This document shows positions 11,074 to 22,816 of a stretch of 64,000 nucleotides of DNA, piece after piece (positions within the stretch are counted from its first letter, which is position 1; every line of letters starts with the position of its first letter). The translations under genes and the position numbers were made by a program. The notes below the pieces were generated by a model. That model did no database searches. It saw only the letters and a list, made by a program, of their open reading frames with translations, and had not been told where the DNA came from. The DNA is from Lactarius indigo (lineage: Eukaryota > Basidiomycota > Agaricomycetes > Russulales > Russulaceae), in contig JAFKAC010000017.1 of the NCBI GenBank assembly GCA_025766275.1, forward strand, positions 124,001 through 188,000, written 5' to 3'.

Positions 11074-12939
11074 GCCTAAAGTAACCCGAGGCGGTAGGAA
11101 TCCAGTCGACACCCGATTCAGGTCAGGGTGGTCCAGTCGACCAGCACGCGCTATCAGTAAGCCAATCGGGAAATGTCAAGTGAGAAATCACCATACCTCC
11201 CAGCCCATCACATCTTTCATTATCTCCTTTTACCGCGCCAATGATGCCTGCTCTCGTCGGTATGCATTGCTGTCGCCCTCCGCCAGCAGCAACGGCCCAA
11301 GGTGGATGCGTGACCAGATCTCCTCGCGCTGCAGCTCCCTGGTGTAAAAAGAGAAGAGAAAAACGCAGTTGCATCTTAATTAGTCATTTTTTCCCGATTT
11401 CGGTCGCCACAACCCACGGCCCGATCCTTCAACATGATAAGGCCAAAACCGCTGTGTCACGCGGCGGGATCCCATACAGCGCCACGTTCCCCGTTGGGCT
11501 CGACATATCATTTGACACGTTTTTCGTCCCCCACACCGGGTCCGTTCACACAATCGCGCTTCCTTGGAAAGGTATGCACCTCTTCTCAATGTTTCCCTTT
11601 CCGATACGATAGAACCCATATGCACACAGGGCGGTCACACCTCTAAGAATGGCTAACCCACTCGGCCCGCGCAATGGAAGATTCTGCTTATACCTCACAG
11701 CTTCAAAGCCCCCCGTTGGGGGCATATCCCTATGAAAGTCGTCGTTGGTCAGAGGGCATGACAAGATCCGACGCATGTGACTGTCTGAAAAGGGTAGACA
11801 CTAAGGGAGAAACGCATGCTATGGTTAGCTCGAAATGAACGACAGGGAGAAACATGTGGAGTAGAAGACCCATTGGGAGATGGTAGTGAACAGTCGCGTG
11901 TATGTGTGTGTGTGTAGGACTCGAACACGTCGACGGAGAATCGCACTTTGCATGTTTGGGAACGATAGCACACGCGACAATTCCCACTAAATCGATGACG
12001 TGAACGTACCGTGGAGACGAGTGACGACTTGAATGCATCGTGTGTACTGACTACAGCCTCAGTGCGAAGCTTCGCTCTGTAGAACCCGGAGCTCCTTCCT
12101 ATCTACTAAAATTGTCTGCAATCTGAGTTCTCGAGCACCTGTTCTAGTCGCAGCGTCTGGTCGGCCCTGGCGGTTGTTTTGTGGGATGGATTACCCTCGA
12201 ATTGGTTTAATCTTTTTTGAAGCTTTTGAAGCTAGCACCCTCTATTTCGAAAACGCGATTCTCATCCTTGTTCTCGTCGGTGCTCTACTAGATTATGCCG
12301 TATTCCCGCTGTTGTTTCCTTAGCGTCTTGTCTCATAGTTGTTATCTGCCTCGTTAAACTGGTATTGTCGTATGTGGCTACAGTCATTCAGTGAAGATGA
12401 CCAAAGATTTCCATACTGTGTCGGATGTGTTGGCCCGAGGTGGCAGTCGCATTTATTCGGGAATCCGTGGATCTTGCTCGTGTCTGTGCCATACGTTTAG
12501 GAGGCCTAGCTGGGAGGAAGTCATGGCGACCAAGATCACGTGGCAAGTTTCCCCCACCACGAGAAGCTTTTTTTTTTTTTTTTGGCAATACAAGACCTCA
12601 GTTCTACCCTCACCGGCTTCACCACTGGCACAATGACATCTTCGGAAAGACCGTGACGTCATCCACCGTGACGCTATCGCACCTGGTGAGTCAGGCGCCG
12701 CTCGTCACCAACGCCCCGTCTGACGTAGACTCGTAACCAGTTGTTCGAATGAGGATTTTTGAGGGGTGGAGGATCCTCGATTCTCCGACTGGTGCAGCTG
12801 GGTTTAAAATGGGGGGGTAGCGACTATGATCGTGAGATGTCATTGCCTGTCAGCCGTATATAGTAGGATGTTCTCAATATAGTAACTGGGATCTTTGATC
12901 ATGTGCCCGATTATCTTATCTGAGATAATAGACCTCTTT
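11074..12939. other. No gene recognised; left flank of Gypsy-A
   Basis: No supported coding region. Positions 12770-12832 are a repeat whose inverted copy lies at 49549-49592 (GGTAGCGACTATGATCG core). The last five bases, TCTTT (12935-12939), are the target-site duplication of Gypsy-A. In the ancestral sequence this stretch would have lain directly upstream of the helicase gene now starting at 29428. Confidence 0.45.
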
Positions 12940-13513
12940 TGTAACGCCACTACAGGGGCGTTGCGTACGACCTGTACTGAGTCAGTCGAATAATGGCAGC
13001 GCAAGCTCCAAGGCTTGGCTTCAGCAGGATGATGCACAAGGATCACAAGGACGGCGGTCACTTGGATCGTAGAGGAGGGCCAAGACTCAAAGGTCTGGCA
13101 GAGGCAACGGGGATTCGCGAGACTATGAAGGCACAAAGGCGTTCGAGTGTAGTATTACACAAGAAGTCTAGTCTACCGTACAAGCTAGATAGGACTAGGT
13201 TTAAATAGATAGTAACTAGTGTGGCGACTACAAACAGATGGCGCCATCGCTGGTCTTGGGACAAAGGGTAGGACATAACGAGAATAAAGGGGACGCTGCA
13301 CTGGGAATAAGGGTGAATCACGCAGGGTCGCGTGTGATTAGGAACACGACGGAAACTAGCACATGTCGAACTTTATCAGAAGGGAGCATCGATAAGTAGG
13401 GCATGCGATAGGAACCGGGTAATCGTAAAGTCCGCGTAATCATACAGGGCTTGTATGGTGTAGGGAAGGGAATAGGAACATGTGAAAGAACGAGTCCAAG
13501 GAAAATCGTAACA
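12940..13513 (-). repeat. Gypsy-A 3' LTR (574 bp)
   Basis: Same length as 28816-29389 with five differences, each a G/A change in CpG/CpA context. It starts TGTAAC and ends GTAACA and is preceded by the target duplication TCTTT. On the minus strand it is preceded by the purine tract AAAATGGGGGGTAA at 13514-13527, the likely plus-strand primer. Confidence 0.95.
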
Positions 13514-13547
13514 TTACCCCCCATTTTGGCCTGAAGACGCCTCGACT

Positions 13548-14661
13548 TCAGGACTCTGGGTCGACGAGGTCGTAGATGTCGGCGTCGAGGTCGTTCTCCG
13601 GCCACGGGGAGATGTCGAGCCGACAGTAGCGGGTTTTGAGGAAGAAAAGGGGGCCGCGCTTTCCACATTTGCGGCACATCTCGTATTGCGGGCATTGGAT
13701 CTCGTCGTGATTAGCGTTAGTGCGGAAGCATCGTCCGCACCACCTCCCTTGAGTCTCGGTGGCGATTGTTGGAGGTTCTGGAACCGTGAAGGAAGTGGAT
13801 GCTTCAGTGTTTATTGCCTGCCGAATGCGTTCGTCTGCTTGAGAGGTGGTAATGACCTCCTTGACCATTCCTGCGTGACGAAAGATGCACCGATAAGACT
13901 GGTGCTCTTGACTTTGGCAATGTCGACAGGCTGGTCGTGGCCTAGTGGGGCAGTCGCGTACAAGATGATGGGAACTGCCGCAGTGATAGCAGCGTCGTCG
14001 GTGGGATTTATCGGCGAGGTGGGGGAATTCTAGTGGTCCCCCTCATCGTGGGGAAAAGGGGATAGCGTAGCGTGAGTGCCGGAGTGGAGCCGGGAGGGCT
14101 GTCATTCGCGCGTACTCATTACCAATGGTGGCAAGGGCTCCCGCATACTGAAGCCGTCTCTTAGTGCTGGCCAGCATGAGGTCCACCGTGAGTCGGTCCG
14201 ATCGTAGTTTGCGAGCGTCTTCCTCCAGTTTTTCGCACTTCTCATTGATTTCCTTGAGCGCGAGAAGCCCGGTACGCAGCCTAGTGACTTCAGCTGTGAG
14301 TCGTGGGGAGTTGAGCTCGATAAGGGTTTCGTCTAAGGCACAAGCACGAATGTCGTGGGGATCGAAGAACTGGAGTTGTTCGGCTGTGAAGGGGGGCGCC
14401 GAGATGTTAGGCCTAAGTGATGAGAGATAGACTATTTCCCCGTAATGTGGTTGTCTGGCGCCCATCGTCCCTACTACCTCGGTGAATCCTTTGCGATAGT
14501 AGATATACTTCGCGGTGTTGGATCCACCGTCGGGTAGTGGGATTTGTAGGGGGTAAAACTTCGGGGTGCCTAGTGTGTTTGGGAAGAAGGGGGCGCCGGG
14601 GTCATCAGAGTCGTCGGGAGGGGAGTCAGGTCGGTTGTAGTCAATAGGTGTGTGGACGCGG
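13548..14661 (-). pseudogene. Gypsy-A ORF3, 3' part: coiled coil, in-frame TGA, then zinc knuckles
   Basis: This continues the frame of 22476-22816 once Gypsy-B and one CGCGG are removed (341 + 619 nt give 320 codons to the TGA). It encodes a conserved segment (YGEIVYLSSLRPNISAPPFT, LNSPRLTAEVTRL) and a Lys/Glu-rich coiled coil, ending FSPR before TGA at 14043-14045. The same frame stays open for another 164 codons to 13548. That part holds two zinc knuckles, CYHCGSSHHLVRDC and CRHCQSQEHQSYRC, then two more Cys-rich motifs (CGRCFRTNANHDEIQC and CRKCGKRG). The TGA is probably a mutated CGA, though readthrough cannot be excluded. A related segment is fused to the end of Gypsy-B Pol. Function is unknown; the knuckles suggest nucleic-acid binding. 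Confidence 0.75.
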
Positions 14662-15160
14662 TGTTACGATTCGACCCATACCCTTACTGTACCGGTTGCG
14701 ATTACGGCAGTAAGGTATATTAGTCGCGGACTTACTTACGGTGATACGGTAGTCGATAGGAGATTGCGCACGATAGCTGACTGAGCGGTACCTGAATGAC
14801 TCGATACTAGTACAGGTACTAGTAGGATTGAGATGTTTCTGCGATACGTAGGACGCTATACTACTGTGACTCATAGCAGCGCTTCTAAGCCTGCTCGACT
14901 TGTATTTATAGTGTCTACTAAAGACCAAGATACACCATCTTGGTCTTCTTGAATCGTCACTTGTTTCTTCCCCCTTTCTCTCTCTATCTCTTTCGCCTTT
15001 TTCAAGTAGTGCGCCTTCGAGTGTTCACCATTGTCTACGCTTGGACCTTCGTGTCTTCAAGGCAGCCGTCACGCCTGGACCTTCGTGTCTTCAGAGCATT
15101 CGCTAAGTTGTTACCGCCTCTACAAAGCTCAAGTCGAGCTAACGTCGTGACGACGTTACA
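14662..15160 (+). repeat. Gypsy-B 5' LTR (499 bp)
   Basis: Aligned without gaps to 21972-22470 with four differences (for example TCGACCC versus TCAACCC at the start). It carries the TATA box and the predicted transcript start (separate entry). Confidence 0.97.
14903..14947 (+). promoter_or_regulatory. LTR promoter of Gypsy-B: TATA box and predicted transcript 5' end
   Basis: TATTTATA at 14903-14910 lies 34 nt before ATCTTGGTCTT (14937-14947). That 11-mer is the exact reverse complement of the primer binding site at 15163-15173, as expected if transcription starts at or very near 14937 in a self-priming element. A perfect inverted copy, AAGACCAAGAT (14921-14931), also lies just upstream of the start, forming an 11-bp stem with a 5-nt loop in DNA. 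Confidence 0.7.
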
Positions 15161-15162
15161 TT

Positions 15163-15173
15163 AAGACCAAGAT
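15163..15173 (+). other. Gypsy-B primer binding site (self-priming type)
   Basis: AAGACCAAGAT lies two bases after the 5' LTR and is perfectly complementary to the predicted first 11 nt of the transcript. This matches the Tf1 mechanism, in which the mRNA 5' end folds back and is cleaved to prime minus-strand synthesis. Confidence 0.75.
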
Positions 15174-15179
15174 CCCACT

Positions 15180-17231
15180 GTGGCCATAACAACAAAAGAT
15201 CTGTGGACGAGCTTCCGTCCATATTCGCTCCCAAGAAGAGGAGAACGTAACGTCCCCACGCGCTTTCTACAAGCCGCTAGTTGGAGGGAAAGACAAGAAG
15301 AAACCGGATATTTCGTGGAATTCAACGGACCTAGTAGGTTCCAACCAGTTGAGTTCAACTTCGACCACTTGTGTTGGATGGAGGTTACGTGGAATCCCAT
15401 AGATTCACAGTGGGACGTCATACGACCAGCAGGACCTAGGTATCAGTGCGATATCGACGCCCGAGAACTCAACAGTCGAGCAGATTGGGGCCCCATTGAC
15501 GGGCAAGTACGAGAACACTCCACCGGAGAAGTGATATCGGAAGAAGAGGAACAAAGCCAAGACGAGAGTGAAGGACGAGAGCTGAATCAAACCGAAACTA
15601 GCGGAGGAGCAATACAAGACCTCCTCATTGAACGAGCTGAGTCTGCACACATTACCGAACCAGAGCCAATTCACATCCGATCACCAGCCATCATGGCGAC
15701 CATAACAAGAGCCATGGAAGAAGTCGCAATTGAAGAAGCGCGCGCAATACGAGAAGAAGCACGAGAAGTCCTCATGCCCATTAATCCCGAAACAGGTATA
15801 CGAATGACCGCAGACGACGCAGCCATCTTCCGAGCAATAGGGTCGGATCGGGGAGACCCCCCATCAGGATGACAGCCTGCCTTAGACCTTCCACCAGGAA
15901 CAGGAGGACCAGGCGAGGACCCGCCACCGCCACCAGGGGGGGGTATCCCGTTTGATCTACGAAGGACCGAACCACCAAGAATGCCACCCATGGGACCGCC
16001 AGGAGGAGGAGGCGGCGATGGCGGAGGAGGAGGTGGTGGTGGAGGAGCCGAGGGAGGAGGACACCATAACGAAAAACTAACCGGCGAGCCACCCTCCATT
16101 TTTGACGGAGACAGACTCAAAGTAGATCAATTCCTAACGCAGTGGCATGTCTACTGGGGCATGAATTTGGACGCCCCTATCATGCGCAACGACTACAGAA
16201 GATGCCTTCTGTTTCTTTCTTACATCAAAGGCGGAGCAGTCAGCGAATGGGTTCTATCCTTCCTGAACTGGCTCAATAGGCAAATACAACGAGGGATAAG
16301 CCCCTACACCCGCGACCTATGGAACGCTGTAGCCGACGGATTCAGCCAGAGGTTCGAAAACACGCTAGAAAGAGAACAGGCCCAAGCTATACTACGAAGA
16401 GGTTACAAAATGACGGGAGAAGACATTGACAAGTACGTCAATGACTTTGAACAGCTCGCACGGAAAGCTCACTACCGCCTTAACGAACCACAAACCATCG
16501 ACCTCTTCATGTCGGGCCTACCCAAGGAACTGTTCAAGAACGCGTTCCAGTTCGACGACCCCGTCACGTTCGACGACTGGAAAAGGGCTGTCCTCAAGCG
16601 GCAGAAGAACTACATCCACCTCAAAGCACGACTCAATGAATACAAAAACACGACAACACAACCAAAGAAGCAGGGCGGCAATGCAGAATGGACACTCCCG
16701 CAGAACCTGCCACAAACAAACCCGTGGGCGATGGACACCTCGGCTGACCGTGCAAAGGTGAGGCTCGCAGGATCAGAAGACATCGATTTCAACAAACTGC
16801 CACACCGCGACTGGCCCACACCACCATTCCCGCCAAGGGGAGGACCGGGGGCTAGAGGACGAGGGAGAGGGGGGTCTCGAAGAGACTTAAGGAACGTCCT
16901 TTGTTATAACTGTCACGCTCCCGGCCACCTCTCACGAAACTGTCCATATCCGCGTACACAGCAACAGTGGCGGGCTGCCCCATCCGGTAGCCGCATGACC
17001 GAAACTACGGGATATCCTCAAGGACCCGTCTCACAGTACGCGCCGTCGCTGCCCGGGTACATGTCGCCGGCGCCAAGCGTAACACCCGCGCCTCAAATCA
17101 ATGCAGCAAGTACGAAAACAGCGGGAGAACAGGCCAAAGAATGGCTCACACAGGTGGCCAATAGTATGGATGAAGTAAAAGATCTTATACTCCAAGATCT
17201 ATGGGGAAAAGAGGGTTTTCGGGATGCCTGA
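15180..17231 (+). pseudogene. Gypsy-B Gag (683 codons, one in-frame TGA)
   Basis: A single frame runs from 15180 to the TGA at 17229-17231, broken only by TGA at 15870-15872, where CGA (Arg) would restore it. The first codon with homology to Gypsy-A Gag is GTG (VAITT versus VALTS). An in-frame TAA lies just upstream at 15162-15164, so no nearby ATG can start it. Regions in order: N-terminal domain with Trp motifs, acidic linker, Gly/Pro-rich tract (about 15980-16050), retrotransposon gag capsid-like domain (about 16080-16600), Arg/Gly-rich stretch, and zinc knuckle CYNCHAPGHLSRNC (about 16903-16944). The frame ends GKEGFRDA, overlapping pol by a -1 shift. Confidence 0.85.
17213..17219 (+). 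other. Probable -1 ribosomal frameshift heptamer (Gypsy-B gag/pol)
   Basis: In the gag frame the bases read G GGT TTT (GAG GGT TTT CGG), a correctly phased X XXY YYZ slippery site. It lies three sense codons before the gag TGA. The -1 frame continues as GFSGCLNLSVW, homologous to the start of Gypsy-A Pol. Gypsy-A has G GAT TTT at the same relative place. Confidence 0.65.
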
Positions 17232-20200
17232 ACCTGTCAGTCTGGGTGAGGGCTCTTCAATGTAATTCTGTAATTGTGACAACGCGCTACCGATCTATGC
17301 GAATTCCAGTAACTGTCCATACGAATTACCAAACGACTGAAACAAGGGCGCTAGTCGACTCTGGCGCAACCGACAATTTCATCTGACCCAGCGTGGCAAA
17401 ACGGGCTGGTATCCAGATACAGCCGCTGAGTACGCCTCGCAAGATATGGAATATAGACAACACGGAAAATAAAGCTGGGTTAATCACTCATTATGTTAAC
17501 CTAGAGGTGAAAACACGGGGACAGATAAAGCAAATGACTTTCCTGATCACCGACCTTGGAAGCGAAGACATGGTGCTAGGCTATCCATGGCTGAGCGCAT
17601 TCGAACCAACGATTAGTTGGGCTACCGCCACCATACACCCCGACATGCAGCCAGTAGTGTTGGCAACTACCGAAGCACTACTATCAACAACGACCATTCG
17701 AGCCCTCATTATGGCTGAAAAGAAGGACATTGTGCAAGAACTGGAGGAAGAAACGTTCGCTCGAACCACCACCTCGACGGAGTTGGCCATACAAGCAAAA
17801 CAACACCAAACGGCAGTAACGCTTCCTCAAGAATACGCAATGTTTACCAGACTTTTCAACGAGCAAGCCTCGCACCGCTTCCCCCCGGCAAGACCGTGGG
17901 ATCACGCAATAGACTTCAAACCATCCGCGCCGGCCGCCATCGACTGCAAGATCTACCCCATGACCCAAAAGGAAGAGAACGAACTCAAAGAGTTTTTAGA
18001 AGAAAAACTAAAGCAAGGGTACTTACGCCCCTCTATTTCCCCGTACGCGTCCTCCTTCTTCTTCATTAAAAAGAAGGACGGAAAACTACGACCGGTGCAG
18101 GACTATCGGGTCATCAACTCCCACACTATTCGAAATCAATACCCGCTACCGTTAATACAAGACCTCATCCTTGACCTCAGCAATGCCCACATCTATACGA
18201 AACTCGACATCCGGTGGGGCTACAATAACATACGTATTCGCGACGGCGACCAGGAAAAGGCGGCATTCAAAACTAAATTCGGCCTCTTCGAGCCCACGGT
18301 CATGTTCTTCGGACTCACCAACTCCCCCGCTACCTTCCAAGCCATGATGAATCACATCTATCGCGACACCATAGCAAAGCACGAACGGTTGGGCACTACC
18401 ATACGCGTCTACATGGATGACATTGGTATCGCTACTCACTTTGACCACGATCTGGCGGCCCATGTAGACGCCGTCCGCGATGTTTTGCGCGTTGCGGAGG
18501 AACACGACCTCTACTTTAAACTCGAGAAGTGCCTGTTCCATCAACCGCGGATGGATTACCTGGGGGTAATCCTTGAGAGGGGGGTGACCCGAATGGACCC
18601 TGTAAAAGTTCAAGGCATCAAGGATTGGCCAACACCAACAAAGGTCAAAGACGTCCGTTCTTTCCTCGGCTTCTGTAACTTTTACAGACTCTTTATCCAC
18701 GGTTTCGCAACTCACGCCAAGCCACTCACTAAACTAACACGGAAGGACGAAGAATGGCGGTGGACTGAAGAAGAGGAAAAGGTGTTTAACACCCTAAAAC
18801 GACTTGTGACGGAGGAACCGGTGCTAGCACACCCCATCCTTCAAGATCTGTTCGAATTGGAAGTAGACGCTTCGGGCCATGCAGTGGGAGCCATACTACT
18901 GCAAAAGAAATCTGACGGCAAGCGACATCCCATAGGTTACTATTCGGCGACGCTGTCCGAAGCCGAAAGAAACTACGACATCTATGATCTGGAGCTGCTC
19001 GCGATAGTTAAGGCCCTACGGAACTGGCGGCCACTTCTTGCAGGCGCCCCCCACAAGATTAAAATCTATTCGGACCACCTAAACCTACAGTACTGGAAGT
19101 CACCACAAAAGATCAGCAGGCGAGTTGCCAGGGAAGTACTCGAACTTTCCGAATACGACTTCGAGATTCATTACATTAAAGGAAAGAACAACGGACGGGC
19201 AGATGCACTATCAAGACGACCGGATTACGACCAAGGCGTTGAAGACAACAGCGAAGTAGTGGTCCTACCCCCTGAAATCTTTGTACGAACCCTTAACACT
19301 GCGCGCACCTTCATCGCCAACCCACATCTACTACAACCACGCCACCAACAAGACGAAGAGGTGATCAAGATATGGGTCGACCCTTATCACCTTAAGAAAA
19401 TACAAGGAGAATGGTACAAGGACGGCAGGTTCATAATCACAGGGCCAGCATCGACTCAACGAGTACTAATACACGACCATCACGACCTACCAATACACGG
19501 CCATCTGGGAATCGCGAAAACTCAACGCATCCTGGAGAGACACTACTGGTGGCCGCGACTCCGAAAAGACGTATATGAATATGTGCAAGGATGCGCAGAA
19601 TGCCAAAGGAATAAAGTCAATACGAGGCCCATATGAGCCGCGCTGCATCCCATCACACCAATACTGGAAGCCATGCCGTTCCACACGGTGGCGGTGGACT
19701 TCATCACCAAACTCCCCGTCTCCAAGGGGTATGACAGTATACTAACTGTCACAGACCACGACTGCAGCAAGGCCTCCATCTTTATCCCATGCCGAGAAGA
19801 AATCACCGCAGAAGAAACGGCGACTCTGTATGTCGCCCATGTGTTCAAACGCTTCGGATTGCCGCGCAAGATAATAAGCGACCGCGACCCACGCTTCACA
19901 TCCAAATTTACCAGGGAAGTATGCCGCATTTTGGGGATTCAACAGAACATATCGACCGCGTATCACCCACGTACGGATGGACAGTCCGAACGAACTAACC
20001 AGTGGCTGGAACAGTACCTACGCTTCTGGGTAAACGAGCGGCAAGATAACTGGGAAGCTTACCTACCAATCGCCGAATTTGCGCACAACAACTGGCCACA
20101 TGAACACACTAAAGAGTCGCCGTTCCAACTTCTAATGGGGTATAACCCACAAGCGGACGGGACGGATAAGCCATCTCCCATTCCCCTCGCGACCGCGCGA

Positions 20201-21940
20201 CTGACACAGCTAAAAGAAGCTAGAAACGACGCCCAACGCCTTATAAAGAAGGCGCAAGAGTCATGGGTACGCAACAAAGATACGCCCAAGTTCAACATCA
20301 ACGACCTCGTGTGGCTCGAAGGCAAACATCTTCGAACCAATCAGCCTACAACGAAGTTAGCGGCGCGACGCCACAGACCCTTTCGGGTGGTACAGGTGAT
20401 GTCCCCTTACAACTATCGATTGGAACTTCCCACGCAGTGGAGCATCCATCCAGTGTTTCACATCGATCTTCTCACACCGTACAAGCAAACCTCCTTGAAC
20501 GGGGAAAACTTCACACGACCGCCGCCCGAACTGATAGATGGGGAAGAGGAATATGAAGTCGAGGCCATTCTAGACACTCGGCATTTCGGTAGAGGAAGAC
20601 GCCTCCAATACTTAATCAAATGGAAGGGGTACCCAGACTCGGAGAACCAGTGGGTCAACAAAGACGACGTCTTTGCGCCGGAAGCGCTTCGCCTATATCA
20701 GGAAGCGCAAACCCACGGGAGAAGAGATAAAGTGGGAGTCGCTCGGACAGAGGACAGTCATCCCCTCTTCCTTCGCTCTGCCATTACTCTCATGCCCACT
20801 TCACCACTACGACATGTCACACAGGCGCAACTCCTCGACTCCCTTGCAGAAGACGCCCGAGCCCTCTTGGCGGAGGACAGCGACACCGAAGTACCCAACA
20901 CTCAGCTCACGCCATGGACACCTCTTACACCGGCAGAGGGGCCCATCACCGCACAAGAATGGATCAATGTCATCACCAGATTCCCAGACCCGACGACCAC
21001 CCCTGACGACAACCGAGCCGTCGTCCACGTCTTCCGAAATGATCGCGGCGAGCGTGAACCCATCGCCGCTATCCCCCCAAGCGACGACCTCATCGGCGTT
21101 CGCGGAATTTTCCCGAGCAACGACCAGCGTTCAAGCGCTGATGGAGTACGAGTTGGAGGGCTGGAAGAAGGTAGCAGCAGCATGGCAGAAAGAGCAGTTG
21201 GACTCAGCAGCGGCCCGACTGAGGGAGATGCGCGAGCGGCGGCAGCGATGGCGGCAGCTGAGGCTGGCCATGACGACGAAGATTATTACCCGGCGAGACA
21301 CACCTTCCTTCGAACGAAATGCGACCCTGATAATCCCCTCATCACGCCCTGGCTCGTCTACTCCGACGGGTCCCCCATGTATCGAGGACGTGTGCGCGTG
21401 CCTGGTGCCGCCGATCACCGTCCGTTCACCGCCGCCGAGGACCCCGCGCATGTCATTGCGCCTGAAGGGTTCCGGGCGAACCAACGACCCCATTACATTC
21501 GATACCCCATCACCGGGCCAGACGGAGTAGAGAGGGACGCGTCGCACGTCCAAATCATCGGAGGGGCGGACCCCCTCATATTAGGGGTTATACCGGGCTC
21601 GCCACACGTCTATGGTAAGCCCCTCTACGCTGAACCCCACGTATCCGCGGCGCTCCATCCCACGTACCCGCACGAAGACCTCGTCGTCTTCGAGGCGGAC
21701 AAGATCACCGACCGCGCGCTCAATCGCATCAACGACGAGTCGCTCACCGCAGAGGTGACGCGTTTCCATGCGGCCAGCTACGAGCTGGATCGACTTCGGG
21801 CGAGGGTGAGTCAACTCCGCACAATGATCGAGTGCGCACAAGACGATCGACGCGACGCGATCTATCGCTTGGAACGCGCCACCGCGTTAGAACGCATTGC
21901 CGATGAACAACGCGACTGGCCGGCCCGTGACTTTCGGTGA
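17213..21940 (+). pseudogene. Gypsy-B Pol: protease, RT, RNase H, integrase, chromodomain, C-terminal extension (two TGA)
   Basis: The frame is continuous except for TGA at 17384-17386 (after DSGATDNFI) and 19634-19636 (after NTRPI), both consistent with CGA. Motifs in order: aspartic protease ALVDSGATDNF; reverse transcriptase with KKKDGKLRPVQDYR and YMDD (about 18409-18420); RNase H with ELEVDASG and ELLAIVKAL; integrase zinc domain ending CAECQRNK; integrase core with AVDFI, SDRDPRF and TDGQSERTN (D,D,E); and a chromodomain (YLIKWKGYPDSENQWV, about 20545-20690). A 400-residue extension follows, acidic then with conserved YGKPLYAEP and LTAEVTRF and a coiled coil (about 21720-21925). Ty3/Gypsy chromodomains can steer integration to chromatin marks. 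The extension is homologous to Gypsy-A ORF3 but lacks its knuckles. Confidence 0.92.
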
Positions 21941-21954
21941 GCCAGGGGTCTCAC

Positions 21955-21971
21955 GCTAGAAGAGGAGGTGA
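21955..21971 (+). other. Gypsy-B polypurine tract
   Basis: The purine-rich run AGAAGAGGAGGTGA directly precedes the 3' LTR, the expected position of the plus-strand primer. Confidence 0.75.
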
Positions 21972-22470
21972 TGTTACGATTCAACCCATACCCTTACTGT
22001 ACCGGTTGCGATTACGGCAGTAAGGTATATTAGTCGCGGACTTACTTACGGTGATACGGTAGTCGATAGGAGATTGCGCACGATAGCTGACTGAGCAGTA
22101 CCTGAATGACTCGATACTAGTACAGGTACTAGTAGGATTGAGATGTTTCTGCGATACGTAGGACGCTATACTACTGTGACTCATAGCAGCGCTTCTAAGC
22201 CTGCTCGACTTGTATTTATAGTGTCTACTAAAGACCAAGATACGCCATCTTGGTCTTCTTGAATCGTCACTTGTTTCTTCCCCCTTTCTCTCTCTATCTC
22301 TTTCGCCTTTTTCAAGTAGTGCGCCTTCGAGTGTTCACCATTGTCTACGCTTGGACCTTCGTGTCTTCAAGGCAGCCGTCACGCCTGGACCTTCATGTCT
22401 TCAGAGCATTCGCTAAGTTGTTACCGCCTCTACAAAGCTCAAGTCGAGCTAACGTCGTGACGACGTTACA
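21972..22470 (+). repeat. Gypsy-B 3' LTR (499 bp)
   Basis: Partner of 14662-15160 with four CpG/CpA differences, followed directly by the target duplication CGCGG. Confidence 0.97.
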
Positions 22471-22816
22471 CGCGGACTGGAGTGAAGGGCTCGAGTGGTG
22501 GTGGTGGTGTGGAGGATGGTGGCAAAGGTGCGGGTGGTTCAGGTGGGGGAGTGTGTGACTGTTGTGGAGGAGGTGTGGGGGAGTATTGTCCTTCTTCTGG
22601 TGTCGACGGGGTGAGTTCTCCAGGTTCTCGTTCTGGAGTTCGGGGTATTATGGGGATGGGGTCGATGGTCATGGTGACCTGGGGAGATGGTGGTGGTGAT
22701 AGTCGGGGGACGTTCGAGAGATCGATGGTAACAATCCCTCGTTTGAGGGCAGCTTCAAGTTGCGGATTACTGAGGACTTGAACTAGGGTGGTGTCGGAGA
22801 CTGGCGTGTTGGACAT
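22471..22816 (-). pseudogene. Gypsy-A ORF3, 5' part (split by Gypsy-B)
   Basis: The ATG at 22816 opens a frame (MSNTPVSDTTLVQ) that becomes very Pro-rich (SPTPPPQQSHTPPPEPPAP) and runs straight into the Gypsy-B target duplication. Joining at CGCGG restores the frame into 14661 (FTPVRV then HTPIDYN). It starts about 40 nt after the pol stop. It is not recognised as a known retroelement protein; see 13548-14661 for the rest. Confidence 0.75.

Larger units (their letters stand above)
14662..22470 (+). mobile_element. Gypsy-B: full-length chromodomain Ty3/Gypsy element nested in Gypsy-A
   Basis: The element is bounded by 499-bp LTRs (14662-15160 and 21972-22470) that start TGTTACG and end GTTACA. 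It is flanked by the exact 5-bp duplication CGCGG (14657-14661 and 22471-22475). Internal order: self-priming site, gag, a -1 frameshift signal, pol with chromodomain and a long C-terminal extension, polypurine tract. It is in opposite orientation to its host Gypsy-A and splits ORF3 in frame. The LTRs differ at four of 499 positions, all CpG/CpA. Three in-frame TGA codons (15870, 17384, 19634) break otherwise continuous frames, and no frameshift was found. Confidence 0.97.

Noticed and set aside
15180..15872. A separate 230-aa protein ending at 15872
   Set aside because: The frame continues after the TGA into the Gag capsid and zinc knuckle, and Gypsy-A has one continuous Gag with the same layout.
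15671..16120. Long minus-strand Pro-rich frames opposite Gypsy-B gag, and similar frames opposite the Gypsy-A gag Gly-rich tract
   Set aside because: They are shadows of the Gly-rich gag coding strand, with no domain and no exon support.
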